DNA of 28,921 bases from an uncultured Lachnospira sp. Lineage in GTDB: Bacteria > Bacillota > Clostridia > Lachnospirales > Lachnospiraceae. Below are positions 8,500-15,806 of this stretch, one piece after another. The notes beneath the pieces were generated by a model. It was not told the origin of the DNA. It made no database searches and was given only the letters and a program-made list of their open reading frames with translations. Both the position numbers and the translations under genes were made by a program. Location: contig CAKRKK010000005.1 in assembly GCA_934358235.1 (NCBI GenBank), forward strand, positions 1-28,921, in the 5' to 3' direction. The first letter of the stretch is position 1; every line of letters begins with the position of its first letter.

Positions 8500-9450
8500 A
8501 TGAATGGAAAAGAAAGAGTTAATTTATCCAAGGTGATAGAAAAGATGAATCTTGTTAATCTCACACCTGATATAGATGTAAAGGGAATATGGATTCATGT
8601 TCCGGAGTTTAATAGACCGGCGCTTCAGCTTACTGGATTTTATGACCAGTTTGATAATGACCGTATACAGATTATAGGCAATGTTGAGTATTCATATCTT
8701 ATGAGTCTTTCTGATACAGAGCGTTATGAACGTTATATGCAGCTCTTATCAAGTAACATCCCATGCCTTATATTCTGTAGGAATCTTGAACCAGAGGCTG
8801 AGATTATAGAGCTTGCAAAGAAGTATCAGATACCTATTCTTAAGTCAGAGGAATCTACATCTTCATTTTCCGCAGAGGTTATAAGATGGCTTAAGGTACA
8901 GCTTGCACCTTGTATAGTGATTCACGGCGTACTTGTAGATGTATATGGCGAGGGTGTGCTTATAACAGGTGAAAGTGGTATAGGTAAGAGTGAGGCTGCA
9001 CTTGAGCTTATTAAGAGAGGACATCGTCTTGTGACAGATGATGCTGTCGAGATAAGAAAGGTTAGCAATGAAACACTGGTCGGCTCAGCTCCTGGTGTAA
9101 CTAAGTACTTTATAGAGCTTCGAGGTATAGGTATTATTGATGTCAAGACTCTGTTCGGTGTAGAAAGTGTTAAAGAAACACAGGAAATCGATATGGTAAT
9201 TAAGCTGGAGGACTGGAATAAGGATAAGGAATATGACAGATTAGGACTTGAAGAGGAATATACAGAATATCTGGGCAACAAGGTTGTATGTCATTCACTT
9301 CCAATAAGACCAGGACGTAATCTTGCGGTTATCGTGGAGGCAGCAGCCGTAAACCATAGACAGAAGAAGATGGGATACAATGCCGCCAAGGAATTATATA
9401 GAAGAGTGCAGGAAAACCTTATGAAGGGTGATGAAGAGGACGATTTCTAA
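8500..9450 (+). CDS. hprK: HPr kinase/phosphorylase
   Basis: A 316-residue enzyme that phosphorylates HPr (and Crh where present) on a serine, and reverses this by phosphorolysis, to control carbon catabolite repression and sugar uptake in Gram-positive bacteria. The Walker A motif is GESGIGKS at about 158-165, preceded by the conserved histidine in IHGVLVDVYG; the family signature ELRGIGIIDV and the acidic motif TDDAVEI are present, and the C-terminus holds LPIRPGRNLAVIVE and MGYNAAKEL. AGGAG lies six bases before the ATG. Length equals the Bacillus enzyme. The ROK glucokinase starts 20 bases downstream, which joins sugar phosphorylation to the sensor that responds to glycolytic intermediates. 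No HPr gene is seen in the window. Confidence 0.97.
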   Translation: MNGKERVNLSKVIEKMNLVNLTPDIDVKGIWIHVPEFNRPALQLTGFYDQFDNDRIQIIGNVEYSYLMSLSDTERYERYMQLLSSNIPCLIFCRNLEPEAEIIELAKKYQIPILKSEESTSSFSAEVIRWLKVQLAPCIVIHGVLVDVYGEGVLITGESGIGKSEAALELIKRGHRLVTDDAVEIRKVSNETLVGSAPGVTKYFIELRGIGIIDVKTLFGVESVKETQEIDMVIKLEDWNKDKEYDRLGLEEEYTEYLGNKVVCHSLPIRPGRNLAVIVEAAAVNHRQKKMGYNAAKELYRRVQENLMKGDEEDDF

Positions 9451-9470
9451 TTAGCAGAGCTGGAGGGCGT

Positions 9471-10451
9471 ATGAGCAATAAGGATAATGTAAGCAGTACA
9501 GGTAATAATAGTGAAGGTATAGTACTTGGAATTGATATTGGAGGAACTACCTGCAAATGTGGAGTTTTCAGCACATCAGGGGAGCTTCTTTATAAGGATG
9601 AAATCCCAACACGCAAGGCAGAGGGAGGAAGCCTTATATTATCGGATATTAAAGAACATATACCAGATATGCTGGAAAAGATTAATAAAGCTGCCAGTGA
9701 TATTGCCGGAATAGGAATAGGCGTTCCTGGTGCAGTTAAAGAGGATGGAACGGTTAATAAGTGTGTCAACCTTGGATGGGGTGTGTTTAATGTTGCACAG
9801 ACCTTTAATGATATGACAGGCTATAAGGTAAAGGTTGGCAATGATGCTAATATGGCAGCGTTGGGTGAATACTGGATGGGTAGCGCTAAAGAATATTCGA
9901 GCAGTCTGTTAGTAACACTTGGAACAGGTGTTGGCGGAGGTGTTATTGTCAATGGAAAGCCATTATGCGGATTTAATGGTGCGGCGGCAGAGATAGGACA
10001 TATTCCTGTGGTTGAGGATGAGGAGGAGTATTGTAACTGCGGAAAGAAAGGCTGTCTTGAACAGGTTGCTTCTGCTACCGGTATAGTTAAGACAGCAACA
10101 CGTATGTTAAGTGAATCAGAAGAACCCTCAGCACTAAGGAATATACCTTATATTTCAGCTAAGGCTGTATTTGACGAGGCTAAGACAGGTGATGTACTGG
10201 CGTTAAGGGTTGTTGATTATGTGTGCCGCTATCTTGGCAAAGGTCTTGCCTGTGCTGCATGTATCGTAGATCCAGAGGTTATATGCATAGGCGGTGGTGT
10301 TTCTGCGGCTGGTGATTTTCTGTTAGAAAGAGTAAGAAAGTATTATAAGGAGTATGTGTTCCATGCTTCAAGAGATACTAATATTATTAAGGCTGCATTA
10401 GGCAATGATGCAGGTATGTATGGAGCAGCCAGACTTGTGCTTGCTGATTAG
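9471..10451 (+). CDS. glcK: ROK-family glucokinase
   Basis: A 326-residue ROK (repressor, ORF, kinase) family sugar kinase, most likely glucose to glucose-6-phosphate. The phosphate-binding motif GIDIGGTTCKCG follows a short polar N-terminal tail of about 17 residues. GNDANMAALGEYW carries the catalytic aspartate, LVTLGTGVGGG the second phosphate loop, and EIGHIPV followed by CNCGKKGCLEQ the ROK zinc site (Cys-x-Cys-x4-Cys plus His). There is no N-terminal helix-turn-helix, so it is a kinase and not a ROK repressor. GGAGG sits four bases before the ATG. Glucokinase is the usual annotation at this hprK-murB location in Lachnospiraceae; a related hexose specificity cannot be excluded. Confidence 0.9.
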   Translation: MSNKDNVSSTGNNSEGIVLGIDIGGTTCKCGVFSTSGELLYKDEIPTRKAEGGSLILSDIKEHIPDMLEKINKAASDIAGIGIGVPGAVKEDGTVNKCVNLGWGVFNVAQTFNDMTGYKVKVGNDANMAALGEYWMGSAKEYSSSLLVTLGTGVGGGVIVNGKPLCGFNGAAAEIGHIPVVEDEEEYCNCGKKGCLEQVASATGIVKTATRMLSESEEPSALRNIPYISAKAVFDEAKTGDVLALRVVDYVCRYLGKGLACAACIVDPEVICIGGGVSAAGDFLLERVRKYYKEYVFHASRDTNIIKAALGNDAGMYGAARLVLAD

Positions 10452-10503
10452 GCAGCAGGGTTTTACATTATAGAATGAATATAGACAGGGAGTATGATAA
10501 TAC

Positions 10504-11421
10504 ATGAGTCAGAATGATTTGCTGGGAAGTATTAAGAGTATAGTGGGGGAGTCACGGGTAAGAACGGATGAACCTATGAGTAATCATACTACATTCAGGA
10601 TAGGAGGCACTGCGGATTATTTCGTAATGCCTTCTTCTATCGCTGAATTACAATCAATAGTGGATTTATTGAAAAAATCAGACATAGAATATTATGCTAT
10701 TGGTAATGGAAGTAATCTGCTTGTTGGAGATAAAGGCTTCAGGGGAGTGATAATACAGCTTTCTGATGAGTTTAGTGAAGTCAGCTATATAGATGACGTA
10801 ACTGTAAAGGTAATGTCAGGAATGAAGTTGTCAAGGCTTGGAAATCAGCTTGCAGACAGAGGACTGGCAGGCTTTGAATTCGCAACGGGAATTCCAGGAA
10901 CTATAGGTGGAGCAGTAAGAATGAATGCCGGAGCCTATGGTGGTGAGATAAAGGATATTATAGTCAGCGCTGATGTGCTGGATGCTGATGGTAATATAAT
11001 CACATTAGATAAAGCAGAGCTGGAGCTGGGATATAGAACAAGCTGTATATTAAAGCGGGGCTATATAGTTGTTAGTGCAACCTTCAGACTTGAAAAGAAG
11101 GATACAGATAAGATAAAGGAGTATATCAGGGAGCTGTCAGTTAAGAGAAGAACAAAGCAGCCGCTGGAGTATCCAAGTGCAGGAAGTACCTTCAAAAGAC
11201 CGGAGGGCTATTATGCGGCGAAGCTTATAGAGGAGGCAGGCCTTAAGGGACTGTCAGCAGGAGATGCACAGGTGTCAGAAAAGCATGCAGGCTTTGTTAT
11301 TAATAAAGGAAATGCAACGGCAAAGGATGTGTGTGTGCTGACAGATAAGATAATGGAAGAAGTTATGAAGAAAGATGGAGTTAAACTCGAACTTGAGGTT
11401 ATTAAGCTTGGAGAATTTTAG
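10504..11421 (+). CDS. murB: UDP-N-acetylenolpyruvoylglucosamine reductase
   Basis: A 305-residue FAD enzyme that reduces UDP-GlcNAc-enolpyruvate to UDP-MurNAc with NADPH, the second committed step of peptidoglycan synthesis in the cytoplasm. Motifs: HTTFRIGG near the N-terminus, the FAD-binding GNGSNLLVGDKGFRG near 67-81, GIPGTIGGAVRMNAGAYGG near 129-147, and the catalytic serine region YPSAGSTFKRP near 222. The compact length and the SAGSTFKRP motif fit type II MurB as in Gram-positive bacteria. The AGGGAG ribosome site at 10487-10492 is 11 bases from the ATG, a rather long spacer. Placed between glcK and rapZ, as in many Clostridia. Confidence 0.96.
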   Translation: MSQNDLLGSIKSIVGESRVRTDEPMSNHTTFRIGGTADYFVMPSSIAELQSIVDLLKKSDIEYYAIGNGSNLLVGDKGFRGVIIQLSDEFSEVSYIDDVTVKVMSGMKLSRLGNQLADRGLAGFEFATGIPGTIGGAVRMNAGAYGGEIKDIIVSADVLDADGNIITLDKAELELGYRTSCILKRGYIVVSATFRLEKKDTDKIKEYIRELSVKRRTKQPLEYPSAGSTFKRPEGYYAAKLIEEAGLKGLSAGDAQVSEKHAGFVINKGNATAKDVCVLTDKIMEEVMKKDGVKLELEVIKLGEF

Positions 11422-11435
11422 AAACGAGGCAGCAT

Positions 11436-12314
11436 ATGAAGATAATTATTGTAACAGGAATGTCAGGAGCAGGGAAGTCAACAGCCTTGAATGTATTAGA
11501 GGATGAAGGATATTATTGTGTTGATAATATGCCTATATCGCTAATAACGAAGTTTGCAGAGCTTGCTGACTGCCAGCAGCAGGATAACGGCTACAGTAAT
11601 ATAGCGCTTGGTGTAGATATAAGAAGTGGACATTCACTAGCTGAATTCGATTCGGTGCTTGATTATATGAAAAGCAGGAATTACGACTATACTATTATGT
11701 TTCTTGAGTCAAGTGATGATGTGCTTATAAAAAGATATAAGGAAACAAGAAGGACTCACCCGCTTGCTAAGGATGGAAGAGTTGATAAGGGTATAATGCT
11801 TGAAAGGAAACAGCTTAAGTTTCTTAAGCAGAGAGCTGATGTTATTATAGATACAAGCCAGCTTCTTACAAGAGAGTTCAAGGAGGAGCTTCAGAAAATA
11901 GTACTTGGCAGGAAAGAGTTTAACAATCTTATGGTTACTGTTGTATCCTTTGGGTTTAAGTATGGAATACCATCAGATGCAGATATGGTATTAGATGTCA
12001 GGTTTCTGCCTAATCCCTATTATATAGAAGAGTTAAGACCACTAACAGGTAATGATAAGGCTATACAGGATTATGTGATGAAAGCACCCGAGGCTGGAGA
12101 ATTTCTTGACCGCGTAGATGGACTTATACAGTTTTTACTGCCTAATTATGTCAAGGAGGGAAAGTCAAGTCTTGTTATAGCAGTTGGCTGTACAGGTGGA
12201 AAGCACCGCTCTGTAACGCTTGCAAACGCAATAGCAGGCAGAATTGAAAAGACGCCTTATGGTTGTAAGGTGGAACACAGGGATATTGAAAAGGATTCAA
12301 AGCGGAAAAGCTGA
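11436..12314 (+). CDS. rapZ: RapZ/YvcJ nucleotide-binding protein
   Basis: A 292-residue P-loop NTPase. Walker A GMSGAGKS lies at residues 8-15, and the C-terminal RapZ domain carries VVSFGFKYGIP, DVRFLPNPYY and the conserved CTGGKHRSV. In enterobacteria RapZ is an RNA adaptor controlling GlmS through small RNAs; in Bacillus YvcJ affects competence gene expression and its molecular role is less clear, so RNA-adaptor function here is not established. GAGG is six bases before the ATG, and the gene starts 14 bases after murB. The C-terminus ends in a basic tail (KDSKRKS). Confidence 0.95.
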   Translation: MKIIIVTGMSGAGKSTALNVLEDEGYYCVDNMPISLITKFAELADCQQQDNGYSNIALGVDIRSGHSLAEFDSVLDYMKSRNYDYTIMFLESSDDVLIKRYKETRRTHPLAKDGRVDKGIMLERKQLKFLKQRADVIIDTSQLLTREFKEELQKIVLGRKEFNNLMVTVVSFGFKYGIPSDADMVLDVRFLPNPYYIEELRPLTGNDKAIQDYVMKAPEAGEFLDRVDGLIQFLLPNYVKEGKSSLVIAVGCTGGKHRSVTLANAIAGRIEKTPYGCKVEHRDIEKDSKRKS

Positions 12315-12347
12315 ATTAAAGATATAGATGTGAAATGGAGATAATTG

Positions 12348-13295
12348 ATGTCATTTTCTTCGGAGGTTAAGGAAGAGTTAAGCGCAAGACTTGATTCATC
12401 AAGACATTGCCAGATAGCTGAGTTTGCAGCTATTATGGGAATGTCAGGACGTATCAGACGTTCATCAGGTGGTGAGATGCAGGTTGAATTGCTTACAGAG
12501 AATGAGGTTGCAAGATATAAGTTTATAGTACTGCTGGAAACTATATTTGACATAGATTCGTCAGATATACTTTATATATCGGAGAGCAGCAGGGATACGA
12601 GTATAAGAATATGTGACCAGATGCAGGTTGCTAAGATATTACAGACACTTAAGTGGGCAGATGATACATTTGAGCATATAGAACCGGTATTTGTTGATCA
12701 GAGGATAGTGCAGAAGGAATGCTGTAAGAAAGCCTTTATAAGAGGTGCCTTTATAGCCGCTGGCTCAATAAGTGATCCCAACAAGTTTTATCATTATGAG
12801 ATAGTGTGTGATTATGAGGAGGATGCAGAATGCCTTAGGCAGATGCTATGCTTTTTCACACTAGATGCAAAGATTACGCAGCGTAAGAACAGTTATATAG
12901 TATATATGAAGGAAGGAAACAATATAACGGATGCGTTGAATATTATGGGGGCATATGTTTCACAGATGAATCTGTACAATGTCATGATTCTTAAAGAGAT
13001 GAGAAATGATGTTAACAGAAAGGTAAACTGTGAAACTGCCAATCTTAATAAAACGATATCAGCAGCTGTAAAGCAGACAAGAGATATTGAATATATAAGG
13101 GATACAATAGGCCTTTCAAGCCTTAAGGAAGGCTTATATCAGGTGGCTAAGATACGTCTGGAGCACCAGGATATGAATCTTAAGGATATCGGAGAACTAT
13201 TAGATCCCCCAGTAGGTAAATCTGGTGTTAATCACCGACTTAGAAGACTTAGTGAACTGGCAGATGAAATAAGGGCTGCAAGAGGTGATGTGTAG
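12348..13295 (+). CDS. whiA: DNA-binding protein WhiA
   Basis: A 315-residue protein of the WhiA family, related to LAGLIDADG homing endonucleases but lacking nuclease activity in studied members, with a C-terminal helix-turn-helix. The N-terminus SFSSEVKEELSAR and the central FIRGAFIAAGSISDP are typical; the DNA-binding end includes LKDIGELLDPPVGKSGVNHR. It controls sporulation septation in Streptomyces and affects division and chromosome segregation in Bacillus. The start is ATG 12348, with GGAG at 12337-12340; a TTG at 12345 is in frame but has no advantage. Last gene of the murB-rapZ-whiA unit. In many Firmicutes ptsH/crh follows whiA; here it does not. Confidence 0.96.
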   Translation: MSFSSEVKEELSARLDSSRHCQIAEFAAIMGMSGRIRRSSGGEMQVELLTENEVARYKFIVLLETIFDIDSSDILYISESSRDTSIRICDQMQVAKILQTLKWADDTFEHIEPVFVDQRIVQKECCKKAFIRGAFIAAGSISDPNKFYHYEIVCDYEEDAECLRQMLCFFTLDAKITQRKNSYIVYMKEGNNITDALNIMGAYVSQMNLYNVMILKEMRNDVNRKVNCETANLNKTISAAVKQTRDIEYIRDTIGLSSLKEGLYQVAKIRLEHQDMNLKDIGELLDPPVGKSGVNHRLRRLSELADEIRAARGDV

Positions 13296-13379
13296 AGTTA
13301 TATTAGTAAAGCTGGAAGTATTTTTGACTATGGTAGCATATGATGTATGGCAGCCGGTAAAGGGTATTGACAACAAGCG

Positions 13380-13459
13380 TATAATTAAAAATAGATAGGG
13401 CAGGTTTATGAAATTGCTGTGCGCACCTGACATAAAGCCCGTTATGAAAATAGTGCGCA
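13380..13459 (+). promoter_or_regulatory. Leader of the CobW gene: -10 box and two-part stem-loop
   Basis: A perfect TATAAT lies at 13380-13385, but its -35 position is poor; TTGACA at 13367-13372 is only seven bases away and cannot pair with it normally. Downstream, TGCGCAC (13420-13426) pairs with GTGCGCA (13453-13459) and, inside this, CATAA (13431-13435) pairs with TTATG (13442-13446) around a six-base loop. The structure ends five bases before the GAGG ribosome site. It could be an operator or a translational control element; it matches no riboswitch I know. Confidence 0.45.
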
Positions 13460-13474
13460 GAAATGAGGATTAAA

Positions 13475-14692
13475 ATGACAAAGGTAGATATTATTTCAGG
13501 CTTTTTAGGAGCTGGAAAGACAACACTTATTGCTAAGCTTTTAAAGGAGGCATTTCCCGGAGAGCAGGTTGTTCTTATAGAGAATGAATTCGGTGAAATC
13601 GGTATAGATGGAGGTTTCCTAAAGGAATCCGGAGTTGAAATAAGAGAGATGAACTCTGGATGTATATGCTGCTCTTTAGTAGGTGATTTTGGTACTTCAC
13701 TTAAGGAGGTAGTTGAGAAATATCATCCGGACAGAATCATAATTGAACCATCAGGAGTTGGTAAGCTTTCAGATGTTATAAAGGCAGTTAAGGATCTTCA
13801 TATTGAGAATGAAATCAGATTAAATAGTGCATCAACAGTAGCAGATGCATCTAAGGTAAAGGTATATATGAAGAATTTCGGTGAATTCTTTAATAATCAG
13901 ATTGAGCATGCTGGAACTATTATTCTTAGTAGAACACAGAATGTTTCAGAAGCTAAGTTAAAGACAGATATTGAGCTTATCAGATCGCTTAACAAGGATG
14001 CACATATTATTACTACACCTTGGGATGATATTAATGGCACACAGATTCTTGATGCTATGGAAAATGTTACTAATCTTGAGCTGGAAATGCTTGCAGAGGC
14101 AGCAGCTAAGGTAGCAGAGGAGCATGAACATCATCATCACCACGAGCATGGAGAGGAATGTGGCTGTGGACATGACCATGAGCATGAGCACCATCATGAG
14201 CATGATGAGGAATGTGGCTGTGGACATGACCACGAGCATGAGCACCAGCACGAGCATGGAGAGGAGTGTGGCTGTGGACATGACCACGAGCATGAGCATC
14301 ATCACGAGCATGGAGAAGAATGTGGCTGTGGACATGACCACGAGCATGAGCATCATCACGAGCACGGAGAAGAATGTGGCTGTGGACATGACCATCATCA
14401 TGGACATCACCACGCTGATGAGGTATTCACAAGCTGGGGTGTTGAAACACCTAATAAATATGATAAGGAAACTCTTTCAGAAATACTTAGAAAGCTTTCA
14501 GAAACAGACGATTATGGCGACATATTAAGAGCAAAGGGAATGCTTCCTACACCAGATGGTAAGTGGATGTTCTTTGATCTTGTTCCAGAAGAGTATGAAA
14601 TACGTGATGGCGAACCAGAAATCACAGGAAGAATATGTGTTATAGGAGCTAAGCTTAAGGAAGCTGCTCTTAAAGAATTATTTAATGCATAA
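13475..14692 (+). CDS. CobW/G3E-family GTPase with His/Cys-rich repeat tract, putative zinc metallochaperone
   Basis: A 405-residue COG0523 GTPase. G1 is GFLGAGKT (residues 9-16), the metal-binding CICC motif is at 63-66 (SGCICC), and G3 is IEPSGVGK; at the G4 position it has SRTQ in place of NKxD, a variant in this superfamily. Residues about 211-317 are a His/Asp/Glu/Cys tract with five copies of an 18-residue repeat (ECGCGHDHEHEHHHEHGE type). The C-terminal CobW_C domain follows (YGDILRAKGMLPTPDGKWMF). Such proteins deliver or store Zn, Co or Ni; zinc is most likely by analogy with YciC/ZNG1 but is inferred. GAGG six bases before ATG 13475 selects this start over ATG 13463. It has its own leader hairpin and terminator, so it is a single-gene unit. 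The GTPase call is firm, the metal is not. Confidence 0.9.
   Translation: MTKVDIISGFLGAGKTTLIAKLLKEAFPGEQVVLIENEFGEIGIDGGFLKESGVEIREMNSGCICCSLVGDFGTSLKEVVEKYHPDRIIIEPSGVGKLSDVIKAVKDLHIENEIRLNSASTVADASKVKVYMKNFGEFFNNQIEHAGTIILSRTQNVSEAKLKTDIELIRSLNKDAHIITTPWDDINGTQILDAMENVTNLELEMLAEAAAKVAEEHEHHHHHEHGEECGCGHDHEHEHHHEHDEECGCGHDHEHEHQHEHGEECGCGHDHEHEHHHEHGEECGCGHDHEHEHHHEHGEECGCGHDHHHGHHHADEVFTSWGVETPNKYDKETLSEILRKLSETDDYGDILRAKGMLPTPDGKWMFFDLVPEEYEIRDGEPEITGRICVIGAKLKEAALKELFNA
14156..14425 (+). repeat. 54-bp tandem repeat, five units, encoding the His/Cys tract
   Basis: Five in-frame units of 54 bases, with the TGT of the CGCG motif at 14159, 14213, 14267, 14321 and 14375. The units starting at 14267 and 14321 differ by a single silent CAT/CAC change over 54 bases, which suggests recent duplication; the fifth unit is degenerate at its end. 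Each unit supplies two cysteines and about six to seven histidines. Confidence 0.92.
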
Positions 14693-14719
14693 TTATTGAA
14701 TAAATCAGACATGATAAAG

Positions 14720-14761
14720 TGCAGTCCATGTTTTGCACATAATGACATGGACTGCATTTTT
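14720..14761 (+). terminator. Rho-independent terminator after the CobW gene
   Basis: TGCAGTCCATGT pairs perfectly with ACATGGACTGCA (12 pairs, 13-base loop), followed by TTTTT. Flanking AAAG and TTTT can extend the stem, so it may also work on the opposite strand. Confidence 0.9.
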
Positions 14762-14771
14762 AGGATTATGT

Positions 14772-14823
14772 AACTATATGAAGTAATTATATGAAGTGAC
14801 TATATGAAGTAATTATAACGAAT
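14772..14823 (+). repeat. 13-bp tandem repeat upstream of the second GTPase-like gene
   Basis: Three clear units (AACTATATGAAGT, AATTATATGAAGT, GACTATATGAAGT) and one decayed fourth unit, each 13 bases, between the terminator and the ribosome site at 14844. AT-rich; it may hold the promoter of the next gene, but no convincing -35/-10 pair was picked out. Confidence 0.75.
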
Positions 14824-14854
14824 AACTAATAATGTGTGTAGAAAGAGGTATAAT

Positions 14855-15805
14855 ATGGCAAAGGAAGAAGAGTATCAGATTCCAATATTTTTAATAAATG
14901 GTCAGCTTGATAGTGGTAAGACAAGCTTTATTCAGGATACCATAGCAATGGGGCAGTTTGCAGAAGCAAAGAATAAGCTGTTGATTGTATGTGAAGAAGG
15001 CGAAGAAGAATATAGTGAAAAGCTCTTAAAGGATAATGGTGTGGATATGGTTGTTCTTGAAAAGGAAGAGCTTACGGAAGAAAAGCTGAATGAGCTTGAT
15101 AAAAAATATGATCCATGGATTGTTATAGTGGAATATAATGGAATGTGGGATCCAGCCCTTATTATGGCAACAGCTAAGCCAAGAGGCTGGGAAATATATC
15201 AGTCTATTACACTTATAGATGCAGAAGCCTTTAATCTTCAATGGAATAATATGAAGTCTATTATTGCAGAAACAGTTAAGTATACGGATATGGTCATATT
15301 TAACAGATGTAAGTCGGGCATGGATCTTGGAAGCTACAGAAGAAGCATGAGAGCACTTAATAATACTCTGCAGATAGTGTTTGAGGATGATAAGGGAGAA
15401 ATGATGTCTATAGCAGAGCAGCTTCCTTATGATGTTAATGCGGACGTTATAGAAATTGATGATGCAGATTATGGCATATGGTATATGGATGTATCTGAAA
15501 GACCAGATGTATATGTTGGAAAAAAGGTAAGATTCAAAGGACAGGTGCTTAAGAATAAGTACTTTAAGGATAAGAATTTCGTTCCGGGACGTAAGGTTAT
15601 GACCTGCTGCGCAGAGGATACACAGTTTATTGGTTATATCAGCTTTTATAATGATATTGCAGCCTTAGAAAACAGAGAATGGGTAATGGTTACTGCTACT
15701 GTTAAGGTAGAGTTCCAGATGGCTTATAAGAAGAAGGGACCGGTTCTTTATGCTGAGAAGGTAGAAAAGGCTGAACCACCAGTGGAAGAGATGGTGTATT
15801 TCTAA
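14855..15805 (+). CDS. G3E-like P-loop protein with YcgQ/TIGR03943-like C-terminal domain
   Basis: A 316-residue soluble protein. The N-terminal half is a divergent CobW/HypB/UreG type P-loop domain: Walker A GQLDSGKT at 16-23, VIVEYNGMW in the G3 region, and NRCK where NKxD is expected. It lacks the CxCC metal motif. From about residue 218 the sequence changes: VYVGKKVRFKGQVL, then FVPGRKVMTCCAEDTQFIGY with a Cys-Cys pair near 250, WVMVTATVKV, and a final PPVEEMVYF. This pattern resembles the C-terminal domain of YcgQ (TIGR03943/DUF1980), which in Bacillus belongs to the zinc-regulated ycgRQ pair. GTPase and YcgQ-like modules therefore appear fused without the YcgQ membrane segments. AGAGG six bases upstream selects ATG 14855. 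The nudC-like gene starts one base after its stop. The P-loop part is firm; the C-terminal match is from memory of the motif. Confidence 0.75.
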   Translation: MAKEEEYQIPIFLINGQLDSGKTSFIQDTIAMGQFAEAKNKLLIVCEEGEEEYSEKLLKDNGVDMVVLEKEELTEEKLNELDKKYDPWIVIVEYNGMWDPALIMATAKPRGWEIYQSITLIDAEAFNLQWNNMKSIIAETVKYTDMVIFNRCKSGMDLGSYRRSMRALNNTLQIVFEDDKGEMMSIAEQLPYDVNADVIEIDDADYGIWYMDVSERPDVYVGKKVRFKGQVLKNKYFKDKNFVPGRKVMTCCAEDTQFIGYISFYNDIAALENREWVMVTATVKVEFQMAYKKKGPVLYAEKVEKAEPPVEEMVYF

Positions 15806-15806
15806 G

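Noticed and set aside
8922..9281. 119-codon minus-strand open frame opposite hprK
   Set aside because: Ser/Leu/Thr-rich translation typical of antisense to a coding gene; hprK motifs are intact on the other strand.
13958..14413. Long minus-strand open frame, and a plus-strand +1 frame at 14124-14528, across the CobW repeat region
   Set aside because: Both encode low-complexity Met/Val/Ser/Thr repeats that are mirror images of the 54-bp His/Cys repeat in other frames; no ribosome site and no family resemblance.
14772..14823. 13-bp repeats considered as a CRISPR array or iteron set
   Set aside because: The units touch without spacers and are too short for CRISPR; no replication gene is nearby, so origin iterons are unlikely.
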